From: Amycolatopsis acidicola
GTDB taxonomy: Bacteria; Actinomycetota; Actinomycetes; Mycobacteriales; Pseudonocardiaceae
Direction: 5' to 3'
Length of the DNA: 57,160 bases
Assembly (NCBI RefSeq): GCF_007713735.2
Contig: NZ_VMNW02000055.1
Location: 1 to 57,160 of the forward strand
Shown: positions 8,995 to 17,381 of the stretch, piece after piece
Numbering within the stretch: position 1 is the stretch's first letter
Layout of the letters: the number at the start of each line of letters is the position of its first letter
The notes under the pieces: model-generated
The model's database searches: none
What the model was told of the DNA's origin: nothing
What the model saw: only the letters and a program-made list of their open reading frames with translations
Made by a program: the position numbers and the translations under genes

Positions 8995-10556
8995 CACGTC
9001 TGCCCTCCGAGGGTGATGTCGATACTCGCCGCGACGACCTCTCTCGTCCGGGCGGGCTCGATGATGTCGTCGAGCGACAGGTGCGCGGCGGCCTCCCACG
9101 GCTCGGCCTCGCTGACCCATTCCGCGGTCAGCTGTTCGACGAGCGCGGCGTGCGCCTCGGGGCCTTCCTCGGCCAGTACGCGTTCGAGGCGGCGCCGGTG
9201 GATCGTGCGGATTCCCGTCTCCGGGGCCATGAACCCCAGCTCGGCGCTCGGCCAGGCGTAGAGAAAATCCGGTTTCGTCGGGCGGCCGCCCATCGCGAAA
9301 TGGCCGCCGCCGTACGCCTTCCGCAGCACCACGCCGATCTTCGGCACGGTCGCTTCGGCGATCGCGGAGACGAGTTCCTCGTAGCCGCGCAGGATTCCGC
9401 CGCGTTCGGCCTGGGTGCCGATCATCAGCCCCGGCACGTCGTGCAGGAACACCAAGGGCAGGCCGAACGTGTCGCACAGCTGCACGAAGGTGCGCTCCTT
9501 CGCCAGCGCGGCGGGATCGAGCGCTCCGGCGCGCACGATCGGCTGGTTGCCGATCAGGCCGACAGGCCTGCCTTCGATCCTGGCCAGCGCGCACAGCAGG
9601 CTGCCACCCCAGTCGTCGGCCCAGGGCAGGACGCTGGCCTCGTCGGCGAGGCAGGCGAAGACGTCGCGCATGTCGTACCCGGAGCGGGCGCCGAGCGGGA
9701 CGATCGACTCCAGGTCCCGCGGATCCCGTAGCGGCGGCAGGGGCGGGGCGACCGGCGCGCGTTGCGAGGAGTTCTGCGGCAGGTAGGACAGGAACGCGGC
9801 GATCGCGTCCATCGCGTCACCCTCGGTCTCGACGACCAGGTGCGCGTTGCCGGCCTCGGTCGCGGCGGCGGGGCCGCCCAGTTCGGCGTCGGTGACCTTC
9901 TCGCCGATCGCGGGCTCGACCACGGACGGACCGGACAGCGCGATCGACCCGCCGCGCACCATCACGACGAAATGCGCGGTGGAGGCGTGCAGGGCCGAAT
10001 CGCCGTAGCTGGGGCCGAGCACCGCGGCCGCGCGCGGCACGACGGGCTCCCCCGGCCTTGGCTTGAGGAAGGTGGTGAAGTCCAGCGGCAGTCCGGAAAA
10101 CCGCCAGCCGGACACGTCCGGCATCCGGCCGCCGTCCGCGTCACAGAGGAGGACGAGCGGGAACCCGTGGCGCTGGGCGTGCTCGATCAGCCTGCCCTGT
10201 TTGCGCATGCTGATGGGCGCCGTGGTGCCCGCGACCACCGAGGAGTCGATCCCGATCACGCCGACGCGCCTGCCGTCGAGCAGGCCGAACCCGGTGACCA
10301 CCGCGTCACCCGGGATGGGCTTTTCGCGGCGCAGCTCGGGCAGGGCCAGCGCGCCGATTTCGAACCAGGTGCCGGGGTCCAGCAGGAGATCCACGCGCTC
10401 GCGCACCGGCAGCCGCCCGGACTCACGATGCCGCCGGAGACCTTCGGGCCCGCCGCTGGCGTGCGCGGCTTCCTGCCGCGCACGGAGGACTTCGAGCCGC
10501 CGCGCCATGGTCGCTTCGCCCGGCCCGTCGCCTGCCGTGGTGCTGTTCGACGTCAC
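8994..10556 (-). CDS. acyl-CoA carboxylase carboxyltransferase (beta) subunit
   Basis: About 520 residues of the biotin-dependent carboxyltransferase family (methylcrotonyl/propionyl/geranyl-CoA carboxylase type). It has two crotonase-like halves, with SYGDSALHASTAHFVVMVRG-type and KAYGGGHFAMGGRPTKPD motifs for acyl-CoA and biotin. It moves the carboxyl group from carboxybiotin to an acyl-CoA. GTG 10556 is preferred because GGAGG lies 4 nt upstream; ATG 10598 would place the operator inside the ribosome site, and ATG 10508 has weak support. The partner biotin carboxylase is divergent at 10634. Substrate unknown; a branched or isoprenoid acyl-CoA is plausible given the neighbours. Confidence 0.9.
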   Translation of the reverse strand: MTSNSTTAGDGPGEATMARRLEVLRARQEAAHASGGPEGLRRHRESGRLPVRERVDLLLDPGTWFEIGALALPELRREKPIPGDAVVTGFGLLDGRRVGVIGIDSSVVAGTTAPISMRKQGRLIEHAQRHGFPLVLLCDADGGRMPDVSGWRFSGLPLDFTTFLKPRPGEPVVPRAAAVLGPSYGDSALHASTAHFVVMVRGGSIALSGPSVVEPAIGEKVTDAELGGPAAATEAGNAHLVVETEGDAMDAIAAFLSYLPQNSSQRAPVAPPLPPLRDPRDLESIVPLGARSGYDMRDVFACLADEASVLPWADDWGGSLLCALARIEGRPVGLIGNQPIVRAGALDPAALAKERTFVQLCDTFGLPLVFLHDVPGLMIGTQAERGGILRGYEELVSAIAEATVPKIGVVLRKAYGGGHFAMGGRPTKPDFLYAWPSAELGFMAPETGIRTIHRRRLERVLAEEGPEAHAALVEQLTAEWVSEAEPWEAAAHLSLDDIIEPARTREVVAASIDITLGGQT

Positions 10557-10603
10557 GGGACCTCCACTCGGCTCGGTCGTTCCCGGCCGGTCCGACACTA
10601 GAC

Positions 10604-10623
10604 TATCAGACGGTAGGTTGGTA
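10604..10623. promoter_or_regulatory. putative TetR operator in the divergent carboxylase promoter, site 2
   Basis: TATCAGACGGTAGGTTGGTA, with flanking bases, forms an imperfect inverted repeat (CTATCAGAC against CTACCAAC). It lies between the two carboxylase subunit genes and ends only 10 bp before the biotin carboxylase ATG, so one bound regulator could switch both directions. Its left half matches sites 1 and 3. Confidence 0.5.
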
Positions 10624-10633
10624 GACAGAACAC

Positions 10634-12352
10634 ATGCCGGACACAGTGCTCGTGGCCAACCGAGGCGAGATCGCGGTGCGGATCATCCGGGCCTGCCACG
10701 AGCTCGGCCTGCGCGCCGCCGCCGTGTACAGCGATGCCGACGCCGACGCGTGGCATGTCCGGCTGGCCGACGAGGCGCACCGGATCGGGCCGGCGCCGGC
10801 ACTCTCGTCCTATTTGGACATCGACGCGGTGGTGGGCGCCGCCAAGGCAGCCGGCGCGAGTCTCGTGCACCCGGGGTACGGATTGCTGAGCGAGGACGCC
10901 ACTTTCGCTTCGGCCGTCACGGCGGCCGGGCTGGGGTTCGTCGGCCCCTCGGCGGACATCATCGCGAAGCTGGGCGACAAGGTCGCGGCCCGCGCCATCG
11001 CGGAGAACTGCGGCGTCCCCGTGCCGCCCGGCACCGGCGACCTCGCCCCGGAGCAGGCGGCCGCCGAGGCTGAACGCATCGGTTTTCCCTTGGTGGTCAA
11101 GGCTTCCTTCGGCGGTGGCGGCCGCGGGATGCGCGTGGTGCGCTCGGCGGGCGAACTGGCCGGGGCGATGGCCGCGGCGGCTCGTGAGGCCGGTGCGGCG
11201 TTCGGCCGGTCCGAGGTGCACCTGGAGCGCTACCTGCAACCGGCGCGGCACGTCGAGGTGCAGGTGCTCGGCGACGCGCACGGGACGGTGGCGCAGCTCG
11301 CGGACCGGGACTGCTCGGTGCAGCGGCGGCATCAGAAGCTGATCGAGGAGGCCCCGGCATTCGGGCTCTCGTCGACGGTGCGGGCGGGCTTGCGCGACGC
11401 GGCGGTGCGGCTCGCCCGTGAGGTCTCCTACGTCGGCGCGGGCACGGTCGAGTTCCTCGTCGTGCCGGGCACGGACGAGTTCTTCTTCCTGGAGATGAAC
11501 ACCCGGCTGCAGGTGGAGCACGGCGTGACAGAGCTGGTGACCGGGCTCGACATCGTGGCCGCGCAGCTGCGGGTGGCCAGGGGCGAGCCGTTGCCGTTCC
11601 GGCAGGAGGACGTCGTGGTGCGGGGGCACGCCATCCAGGCCCGCATCGCCGCCGAGGACCCGTGGGAAGACTTCCGGCCCGCCCCGGGCGTGGTGTCGGA
11701 GCTGGTACTGCCGTCCGGTCCGGGTATCCGCAACGACTTCGGCATCACCGGCGGCGGCGAGGTGCCGCCGATGTACGACTCGCTGTTCGGCAAGGTGCTC
11801 GCTTTCGGCGCCGACCGCGACGCCGCGCGCCTCCGCCTGGCCGCCGCACTGGGCGAGCTGCGTGTCACGGGCGTGCCGACGACCGCGCCCTATCTGCGCA
11901 CGATCCTGGAATCGCGCTCGTTCACCGAAGGCAGCCACGACACCGGTTCCGTTGCGCGGGAATGGGTTCCGGACCCGGTCGCACGGCCTTCCGCCGAGCC
12001 GGTGTCGCCGGTGCGGCGGGTCCGGATCGCCACGGACCGGGGTCCCGTCGAGGTCGCCGTCCACGGCCGGAGCCGTCCCCGGGGTTTACAGCGGGCGTCA
12101 CGGGAAGGTGTGTCCGTCGCGGCGAAAAGCACGGCGGCGGGTGGGCCGCCGTCGGCCCCGATGGACGCCACCGTCGTCGAAGTCCGCGTCGAACCCGGTC
12201 AGCGGATCGCGCCCGGGGACGTGGTCGCGACGCTGGAGGCGATGAAGATGGAGCTGGAGATCCGCAGCACCGTGACCGGGACCGTCGGTGCGGTACTGGT
12301 CGCCCCCGGCAGCCCGGTCTCCGCCGGCGCCCCACTGGTCACCCTCGGCTGA
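10634..12352 (+). CDS. biotin carboxylase with C-terminal biotin carrier domain (acyl-CoA carboxylase alpha subunit)
   Basis: 572 residues. It has a biotin carboxylase N-domain (VLVANRGEIAVRIIRACHEL at 5-24), an ATP-grasp core with the glycine loop KASFGGGGRGMR, the active-site FLEMNTRLQVEHGVTE, and a C-terminal biotinyl domain with the biotin-accepting lysine in EAMKMEL. It is shorter than typical methylcrotonyl-CoA carboxylase alpha chains; the linker domain is reduced. It carboxylates biotin with bicarbonate and ATP and pairs with the divergent carboxyltransferase. No Shine-Dalgarno is visible before the ATG, which lies 10 bp from the operator, so leaderless translation is possible. The 3' end overlaps the convergent SDR gene by 14 bp. 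Confidence 0.94.
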   Translation: MPDTVLVANRGEIAVRIIRACHELGLRAAAVYSDADADAWHVRLADEAHRIGPAPALSSYLDIDAVVGAAKAAGASLVHPGYGLLSEDATFASAVTAAGLGFVGPSADIIAKLGDKVAARAIAENCGVPVPPGTGDLAPEQAAAEAERIGFPLVVKASFGGGGRGMRVVRSAGELAGAMAAAAREAGAAFGRSEVHLERYLQPARHVEVQVLGDAHGTVAQLADRDCSVQRRHQKLIEEAPAFGLSSTVRAGLRDAAVRLAREVSYVGAGTVEFLVVPGTDEFFFLEMNTRLQVEHGVTELVTGLDIVAAQLRVARGEPLPFRQEDVVVRGHAIQARIAAEDPWEDFRPAPGVVSELVLPSGPGIRNDFGITGGGEVPPMYDSLFGKVLAFGADRDAARLRLAAALGELRVTGVPTTAPYLRTILESRSFTEGSHDTGSVAREWVPDPVARPSAEPVSPVRRVRIATDRGPVEVAVHGRSRPRGLQRASREGVSVAAKSTAAGGPPSAPMDATVVEVRVEPGQRIAPGDVVATLEAMKMELEIRSTVTGTVGAVLVAPGSPVSAGAPLVTLG

Positions 12353-13118
12353 GCGGCGCGACGATCGGAATGTCGGGGCCACCCCCATCGACCAGGATGC
12401 GTTGCCCAGTCAGGTAATCCGCCTCGGCCGAGGCCAGGAACGCGACGACCCCGGCCACGTCCTCGGGCCTGGCAACGCGCCCGAACGGATAACCGGCATC
12501 CAGCTCGGCGACCGTCGCGCCGCCGGACGCGGCCGCGAGCCGCTCCCCCATGTCCGTGGCGACCAGCCCCGGCGCGACGATGTTGACGCGAACACCGTGC
12601 TCCCGTTCCTCGTACGCCAGCGTGCGCGCGGCGGCCTCCATCGCGGCTTTCGCCATCGTGTAAGGCGCCCCGTTGCGCGGGGTACTGTCCACAATGGAAC
12701 TGGACATCACGATCACGTCCGCGCGCCCGGCGGCGCGCAGGTCCGGCAACGCGGCGCGGATCAACGCCAGCGGCCCGAGCGCGTGCACGGTGAGCAGCCG
12801 CAGGTACTCCTCGTCGTCGGTGTCCGCGATCGCCGTCCCGCGGCTCGCCGTCCCGGCGTTGCTGACGATCAGGTCGAGCGGGCCGAGTGTCTCGCGCACC
12901 TGCCGCACCAGCCCGGCCGCCGCGTCCGGATCATCCACCCGCGCACGGAAAGCCCGCGCTTTCCCGCCCGCCGCTTCGATCGCGGACACGACCTCCCCTG
13001 CCGCGGCCTCGTCGCGCCGGTAGTTGACCGCGACCGCCGTCCCCTCGGCGGCGAGCCTGATCGCCACCGCCCGCCCGACGCCGCGCGAACCCCCGGTCAC
13101 CAGGGCGATGCGGCTCAC
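12339..13118 (-). CDS. short-chain dehydrogenase/reductase (SDR)
   Basis: 259 residues with the Rossmann motif TGGSRGVG near the start, the NAG motif in SNAGTASRG, catalytic Ser with YTMAKAAM (Tyr-x3-Lys), and the C-terminal ITG-like LTGQRILVDGGG. It is an NAD(P)-dependent alcohol/ketone oxidoreductase of the FabG-like classical type. The GTG start at 13118 overlaps the stop of the preceding mycofactocin-type SDR (GTGA), making it the last gene of the FAD-LLM-SnoaL/VOC-SDR operon. Substrate unknown; a step of hydroxyacyl or cyclic alcohol oxidation fits the context. Confidence 0.9.
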   Translation of the reverse strand: MSRIALVTGGSRGVGRAVAIRLAAEGTAVAVNYRRDEAAAGEVVSAIEAAGGKARAFRARVDDPDAAAGLVRQVRETLGPLDLIVSNAGTASRGTAIADTDDEEYLRLLTVHALGPLALIRAALPDLRAAGRADVIVMSSSIVDSTPRNGAPYTMAKAAMEAAARTLAYEEREHGVRVNIVAPGLVATDMGERLAAASGGATVAELDAGYPFGRVARPEDVAGVVAFLASAEADYLTGQRILVDGGGPDIPIVAPLSRG

Positions 13119-13945
13119 TTGACCGCCGCCCCGGCGTCCACCGGCAACGCCACGCCGGTGATGTAACGGGCCTCGTCGCTGGAGAGGAACAGCACGGCGT
13201 TCGCGATGTCCACCGGGTCGACCCACGGCACTTCGAGGGCGTTGAGGGACATGAAGCCCGCCATCGCCTTCTCCTGCGTCGGCTCGGGGTCGTCGGAGAA
13301 CATCCCCCAGGTGCCCGGGTTCTGGATCATGTGAGTGTCCACATTGGTCGGATGCACGGTGTTGACCCTGACGTGCTTCCCGGCCAGCTCGTTGGCCATG
13401 GTGCGCATCAGCCCGACGATCCCGTGTTTGGCCGAGACGTAGTGCGCCACCTGCATGATGCCTTTCAACCCGCCGATCGAGCTGGTGAACACCATCGACC
13501 CGCCACCACGGCGCACCAGATGCGGCACGGCGGCCTTCGCGGTGTGCCAGACGCCGGTGAGGTTCACGTCGAGCATGTCCTGCCACATCCGCTCGGTGAG
13601 CTCCCACGACATGGCGTAGCTGGCGATCCCGGCGTTGGCGACGACGATGTCCAGCCCGCCGAAGCGCTCCACACCTTCGCCGAGCGCCGCGCTCAGCCCA
13701 TCGGCGTCACGCACGTCGGCCTTGCGGGCTAAGATCCGGCCGCCCAGTTTTTCCACCGCCGCAACGGTTTCCGCCAGATCCTCCTCGGTGGCCGACGGGT
13801 ACTTGTCGACCGATTCGATCCGCGCGCAGGCGTCGACGGCGATGATGTCCGCACCCTCCTCCGCCAGCCGGACGGCGTGCGCCCGGCCCTGTCCCCGCGC
13901 CGCGCCCGTGATGAACGCGACCTTGCCCTCGACCCGTCCCGCCAC
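13115..13945 (-). CDS. mycofactocin-coupled SDR family oxidoreductase
   Basis: 276 residues. The glycine-rich start FITGAARGQGRAHAVRLAEE, the insertion after IIAVDACARIESVDKY, the catalytic YVSAKHG and HPTNVDTHMIQN are hallmarks of the actinobacterial SDR family (carveol-dehydrogenase-like) that keeps NAD tightly bound and passes hydride to the redox cofactor mycofactocin. Such enzymes oxidise alcohols, often terpenoid ones. The ~20-residue insertion relative to the neighbouring classical SDR is visible after the second strand. No mycofactocin biosynthesis genes are in the window, so they must be elsewhere if it is coupled. It sits 22 bp downstream of the SnoaL-VOC gene. Confidence 0.9.
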   Translation of the reverse strand: MAGRVEGKVAFITGAARGQGRAHAVRLAEEGADIIAVDACARIESVDKYPSATEEDLAETVAAVEKLGGRILARKADVRDADGLSAALGEGVERFGGLDIVVANAGIASYAMSWELTERMWQDMLDVNLTGVWHTAKAAVPHLVRRGGGSMVFTSSIGGLKGIMQVAHYVSAKHGIVGLMRTMANELAGKHVRVNTVHPTNVDTHMIQNPGTWGMFSDDPEPTQEKAMAGFMSLNALEVPWVDPVDIANAVLFLSSDEARYITGVALPVDAGAAVK

Positions 13946-13967
13946 GACAGCCTCCTTGCTCGTCGAT

Positions 13968-14807
13968 TCAGTACCGCTTGGTTCCGGGTGGTTCCGGCGA
14001 AGTGCCCGCCACGTCCGCGATCGCGCCGAACGATCCGTCGAGTAGTTCCAGCACGGTGCCGTCCGGATCGCGCAGGTAGATCACCCGCACCGGGCCGAAG
14101 AACCCGGGCTCGGCCCAGAGCCGTTCGCCGCCCGCGGCCTCGGCGGCGGCGAGCGTGGCGTCCACGTCGGTGACCCGGATGCCGAGGTGCGGCAGGCGGG
14201 CGGCCGGATCCCGCTCGCGGCACCACTCCGGCACCGGGCCGTCGAAGCTGAACAGCTCGATCCCGGTGCCGTCCGGGAAACCGGCGAGCGCGACCCGCAC
14301 GTTCTCCGCGCCCATCGACATCGCCGCGGCGGTGCGGCCCAGTTTCCTCGGTGGGGCAAGGAGTTTCGCGCCCAGAGCGTGGTAGAACCCGATCGAGCGG
14401 CCGAGGTCGCCGACACGGACGCCGAGGTGGTGCAGCCCCTGCGGCGGGACCAGCTGACGCCGCAGCGCGCGAGTGTCGTACCAGGTGGTGACCTTCGTGA
14501 TCAGCCCGTCGCGCAGATCGAACACGTCGAGCGCGGAGAAGGTGATCGGGCGGCCGTCGCGCAGCCGTCCGGCGAAGTCGATCTCGGTGGTGATCGCGTC
14601 CGTGGCTTCGATCCACCGGGTCACGCGGTCTTCGTGCTCGGCGTAGCCCGCGAGGATCTTCGGGAAGTGCCCGAGCGCCGCCTCCCGCCCGGCCACGGCA
14701 GGCGCGCCGACCGTGTGGATCTCCACGTCCTCGGCGAACACCTTCGCCAGGTCCCCGAAGGAATCCGAGTTGATCGCCGCGAAGTAGCGCTCGACCACCG
14801 CCCTCAC
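13968..14807 (-). CDS. SnoaL-like / VOC (glyoxalase-fold) fusion protein
   Basis: 279 residues. Residues 1-~120 are a SnoaL-like NTF2 fold (VVERYFAAINSDSFGDLAKV, later ALDVFDLRDGLITKVTTWYD). Residues ~130-265 are a vicinal-oxygen-chelate domain with paired beta-alpha-beta-beta-beta modules (GLHHLGVRVGDLGRSIGFYH; IYLRDPDGTVLELLD). His in LHHLGVRV and Glu in TVLELLD are at the usual metal positions. VOC enzymes include epimerases, dioxygenases and lyases, and NTF2 domains are often isomerases. The single reading frame without internal start or stop shows a true fusion. GTG 14807 overlaps the LLM stop (GTGA). Exact reaction unknown. Confidence 0.85.
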   Translation of the reverse strand: MRAVVERYFAAINSDSFGDLAKVFAEDVEIHTVGAPAVAGREAALGHFPKILAGYAEHEDRVTRWIEATDAITTEIDFAGRLRDGRPITFSALDVFDLRDGLITKVTTWYDTRALRRQLVPPQGLHHLGVRVGDLGRSIGFYHALGAKLLAPPRKLGRTAAAMSMGAENVRVALAGFPDGTGIELFSFDGPVPEWCRERDPAARLPHLGIRVTDVDATLAAAEAAGGERLWAEPGFFGPVRVIYLRDPDGTVLELLDGSFGAIADVAGTSPEPPGTKRY

Positions 14808-15916
14808 GAACCCACCAGTTCCTTCAGCCGCGCCATCGCCTGGAAGGACCACTTCGCCAGCGACGGGTCGCCGAACGCCGTGATGTTCCACATCACCAGG
14901 TGTTCCAGGCCCGCCTCGCGATACTCGTAGAGCTCTTCGGCGACCTGTTCCGGCGTGCCGCAGAACGCGTAGTGCCGCACCACTTCGGGTGGGATCGCGT
15001 CGATGATCCGCAACGACTCGGCGCGCGGGACCGCGGCCGGGATGAAGTCGTGGAAACCCGAGCCGGCGTCCAGCGGGGGTTCGACGCCGAGGTCGCGGAA
15101 AACCTGTGAGGGCAGCAAAACGCACAGCGCCCGCACCAGCGGCGCCTCGGTGAGGCGGCGGACGGTCTCCTCGTCCGGGCCCATCAGGAGGTAGCCGAGC
15201 ATCCCCGGGGTGATCTTCGCCGGATCGCGGTCGGCGTCCTGCGCGGCCTGGCGGATCGTGCCCAGCGCCTTGCCGTAGTCGGGCGCGGTCATCTTGGTGG
15301 GCAGCCAGCCGTCGGCCTTGGTGCCGGTGAGCTTCAGCATCCGCGGCCCGTGCGCGGCGGTCCAGATCTCCGGTGGCGCGCCGCCGTACGGCGACAGGCC
15401 GAGCACCGCGTTCTCCAGCTTGTGGAACCGGCCCTCGTAGTGGACCGGCCCGTCCGCCTCCCACAGCAGGCGCATCACGTCGATGCCCTCGGACAACCGG
15501 GCCACCGGCTTCTCGAAGGACATGCCGTACGGCGTGACGTTGAGCTTCTCCCCCGAGCCCAGCCCGATGATCGCGCGGCCCTTCGTGACGTGGTCGAGGG
15601 TCAGCGCGGTGGCCGCCGCCATCGCCGGGTTACGCCGGATCAGATCCGTCACGACCACGCCGACCCTGATCCGCTCGGTCCGCGCGCCGACGACGCCCAT
15701 CATGATCATCGGGTCGAAGTAGGTGTGCGGGTTGGCCTGCACCTTCGCCAGCGGCGTCAGGTCTTCGGTCCACATCGTGTCGGCGTGCCAGCCCATGAGG
15801 TGATCGGGCCACCACACCGCGTCGTAGCCCTCGGCCTCGCTGCGCCGCGCGAACTTCACCGCCGCGTCCGCCGGCGGCATGATCTGCCCCGGCACGCCGA
15901 GCTGCAGGCGCTCCAC
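14804..15916 (-). CDS. LLM-class (luciferase-like) F420-dependent oxidoreductase
   Basis: 370 residues of the bacterial luciferase-like TIM-barrel superfamily. The start EGYDAVWWPDHLMGW, the middle GRAIIGLGSGEKLNVTPYG and PEIWTAAHGPRMLKLTGTKADGW resemble the F420-dependent glucose-6-phosphate dehydrogenase / hydride-transferase branch. It likely uses F420 rather than FMN, though that cannot be proved from motifs alone. GTG 15916 follows the FAD gene stop directly (0-nt gap) with GGAGG upstream. Confidence 0.88.
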   Translation of the reverse strand: MERLQLGVPGQIMPPADAAVKFARRSEAEGYDAVWWPDHLMGWHADTMWTEDLTPLAKVQANPHTYFDPMIMMGVVGARTERIRVGVVVTDLIRRNPAMAAATALTLDHVTKGRAIIGLGSGEKLNVTPYGMSFEKPVARLSEGIDVMRLLWEADGPVHYEGRFHKLENAVLGLSPYGGAPPEIWTAAHGPRMLKLTGTKADGWLPTKMTAPDYGKALGTIRQAAQDADRDPAKITPGMLGYLLMGPDEETVRRLTEAPLVRALCVLLPSQVFRDLGVEPPLDAGSGFHDFIPAAVPRAESLRIIDAIPPEVVRHYAFCGTPEQVAEELYEYREAGLEHLVMWNITAFGDPSLAKWSFQAMARLKELVGS

Positions 15917-17302
15917 TCAGTACCTCCATCCGTCGCCGAAAGCCGGGATGCGGGCGCCGAGGTAGTCCTCGACGCAGGTCAGCGCCGCGCGCGCGGCGCG
16001 GTCGGTGCCGATGCCGCGGCTGCGGAAGGTCTCGCTGGCGAACCACAGCCCGTCGACGTTGGGCGCGCGCCAATGCGGCCGGTACTTCCCGACGAGCCCG
16101 GGCATCTGGATCACCCCGAAACTGGGCTCGAACACCAGGTGCCGCCTGCGCCACACGGCTTTCCCGAAGCCGGGCCACATCGTCACCGCGTCGCGTTCGA
16201 ACGCCTCCATCGTGGCGCGGCACCATTCCTTGTCCCGGCCCTTCGCGCCCGGGATCACCGCGCCCATCACGTGCAGATGCGTGCCCTCGGGCGAGCATGA
16301 CGGGTCCATCGCGGACTGGTCGAACATGAACCCCGAACAGTCCGTGGACGGGGTCGCGGTCCAGGTGGCCAGCTCGCGCGGGTCGTACTTCGTGACGGGC
16401 TCCTCGGTCGCGAGGTACAGGCCCAGCCAGGCGATGCGGAACTTGTCCTGCGCGAGGAACTCGATCTGCGAGGCGTACCACTCCGGCAGCGCCGAGCGCG
16501 GGACCACGTTCAGCACGTTCCACACCGGCAACGTGGAGATCACCGCCGGGGCCTCGAGAATCTCCTCCTCGAAGAACTCGTTCGGCAGCACCTTCGGCTC
16601 CCGCCCGACCGCGACCCCTTTCACCGCACCGTTTTCGATGACCACACGCTCGACGGCCGTACCCAGCCGCAGCTCGCCGCCGTGCTCGGTGATCGCGTCG
16701 GCGAGGTCTCGCCACAGCCCGTCCCAGCCCTGGCCCGGCCAGCACGAGTAGGCGGCGGTGTTGCGCTCCTCGAAGTGCATCTTGCGGACGTAGAGGTTGT
16801 CGCTGGCGGAGTGGTCGTACCAGTTGTCCGTCATGCACTCCAGCACGGAGATGAACTCGAACAGGTCCACCACGCCCTGATCCGACGTGTACTGGTGGAT
16901 CCACTCCCGCAGCGAACGGTCGTCCCAGTCGTCGAGCTCCTCGTACGGGGTTTCGACGAGGGCCTTGATCACCTTCTTCAGCTCGGCGCGGTCGGTGTAG
17001 CGGTCGCGGACCGAGCCCCAGCCCTTGCCGTTCTCCCAGATCGGCATCTCGTTGCTGACCTCGCCGTGCACCAGCTCCTTGCCGACGTGCTCGAAGACCT
17101 TGGTGATCCCGGAGCCGCCGTCCTCGATCAGGTGCCCGCCGAGGTTCACGGTGAACCCCTCGTCCGGCACCGCCATCGCGCGCCCGCCCAGGTACGGGCT
17201 GCGGTCGAGGACGACGACCCGCTTGCCCTCCTTGGCCAGCAACGCCCCGGCGGACAGCCCCGCGGCCCCCGCCCCGATCACCACCACGTCGTAGCTCGGC
17301 AT
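15917..17302 (-). CDS. FAD-dependent oxidoreductase, phytoene-desaturase/amine-oxidase fold
   Basis: 461 residues. The N-terminal dinucleotide-binding motif VIGAGAAGLSAGALLAKEG (8-26) is followed by DRSPYLGGRAM. The C-terminal FAD-closing segment ends RSRGIGTDRAARAALTCVED. The fold is that of NAD(P)-binding Rossmann/FAD proteins such as carotenoid desaturases and related dehydrogenases of hydrophobic substrates. It heads a five-gene operon, and its upstream region carries operator site 3 (17354-17369), about 52 bp before the ATG. It probably desaturates or oxidises the substrate shared with the P450 arm; this is inference. Confidence 0.88.
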   Translation of the reverse strand: MPSYDVVVIGAGAAGLSAGALLAKEGKRVVVLDRSPYLGGRAMAVPDEGFTVNLGGHLIEDGGSGITKVFEHVGKELVHGEVSNEMPIWENGKGWGSVRDRYTDRAELKKVIKALVETPYEELDDWDDRSLREWIHQYTSDQGVVDLFEFISVLECMTDNWYDHSASDNLYVRKMHFEERNTAAYSCWPGQGWDGLWRDLADAITEHGGELRLGTAVERVVIENGAVKGVAVGREPKVLPNEFFEEEILEAPAVISTLPVWNVLNVVPRSALPEWYASQIEFLAQDKFRIAWLGLYLATEEPVTKYDPRELATWTATPSTDCSGFMFDQSAMDPSCSPEGTHLHVMGAVIPGAKGRDKEWCRATMEAFERDAVTMWPGFGKAVWRRRHLVFEPSFGVIQMPGLVGKYRPHWRAPNVDGLWFASETFRSRGIGTDRAARAALTCVEDYLGARIPAFGDGWRY

Positions 17303-17353
17303 CAGTCACCCTCTCGCAGGCTGCCCGTCCACCATTGAGCACCCGCGAGAGTT

Positions 17354-17369
17354 TGTCAAACGTCCGGTA
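17354..17369. promoter_or_regulatory. putative TetR operator, site 3
   Basis: TGTCAAACGTCCGGTA lies 52 bp upstream of the FAD oxidoreductase ATG. It differs from site 1 (4105-4120) at two of 16 positions. It falls in the 79-bp gap after the PepSY gene stop, the only non-coding space available for a promoter of the FAD-to-SDR operon. Confidence 0.5.
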
Positions 17370-17381
17370 GATAGGCGCCTG

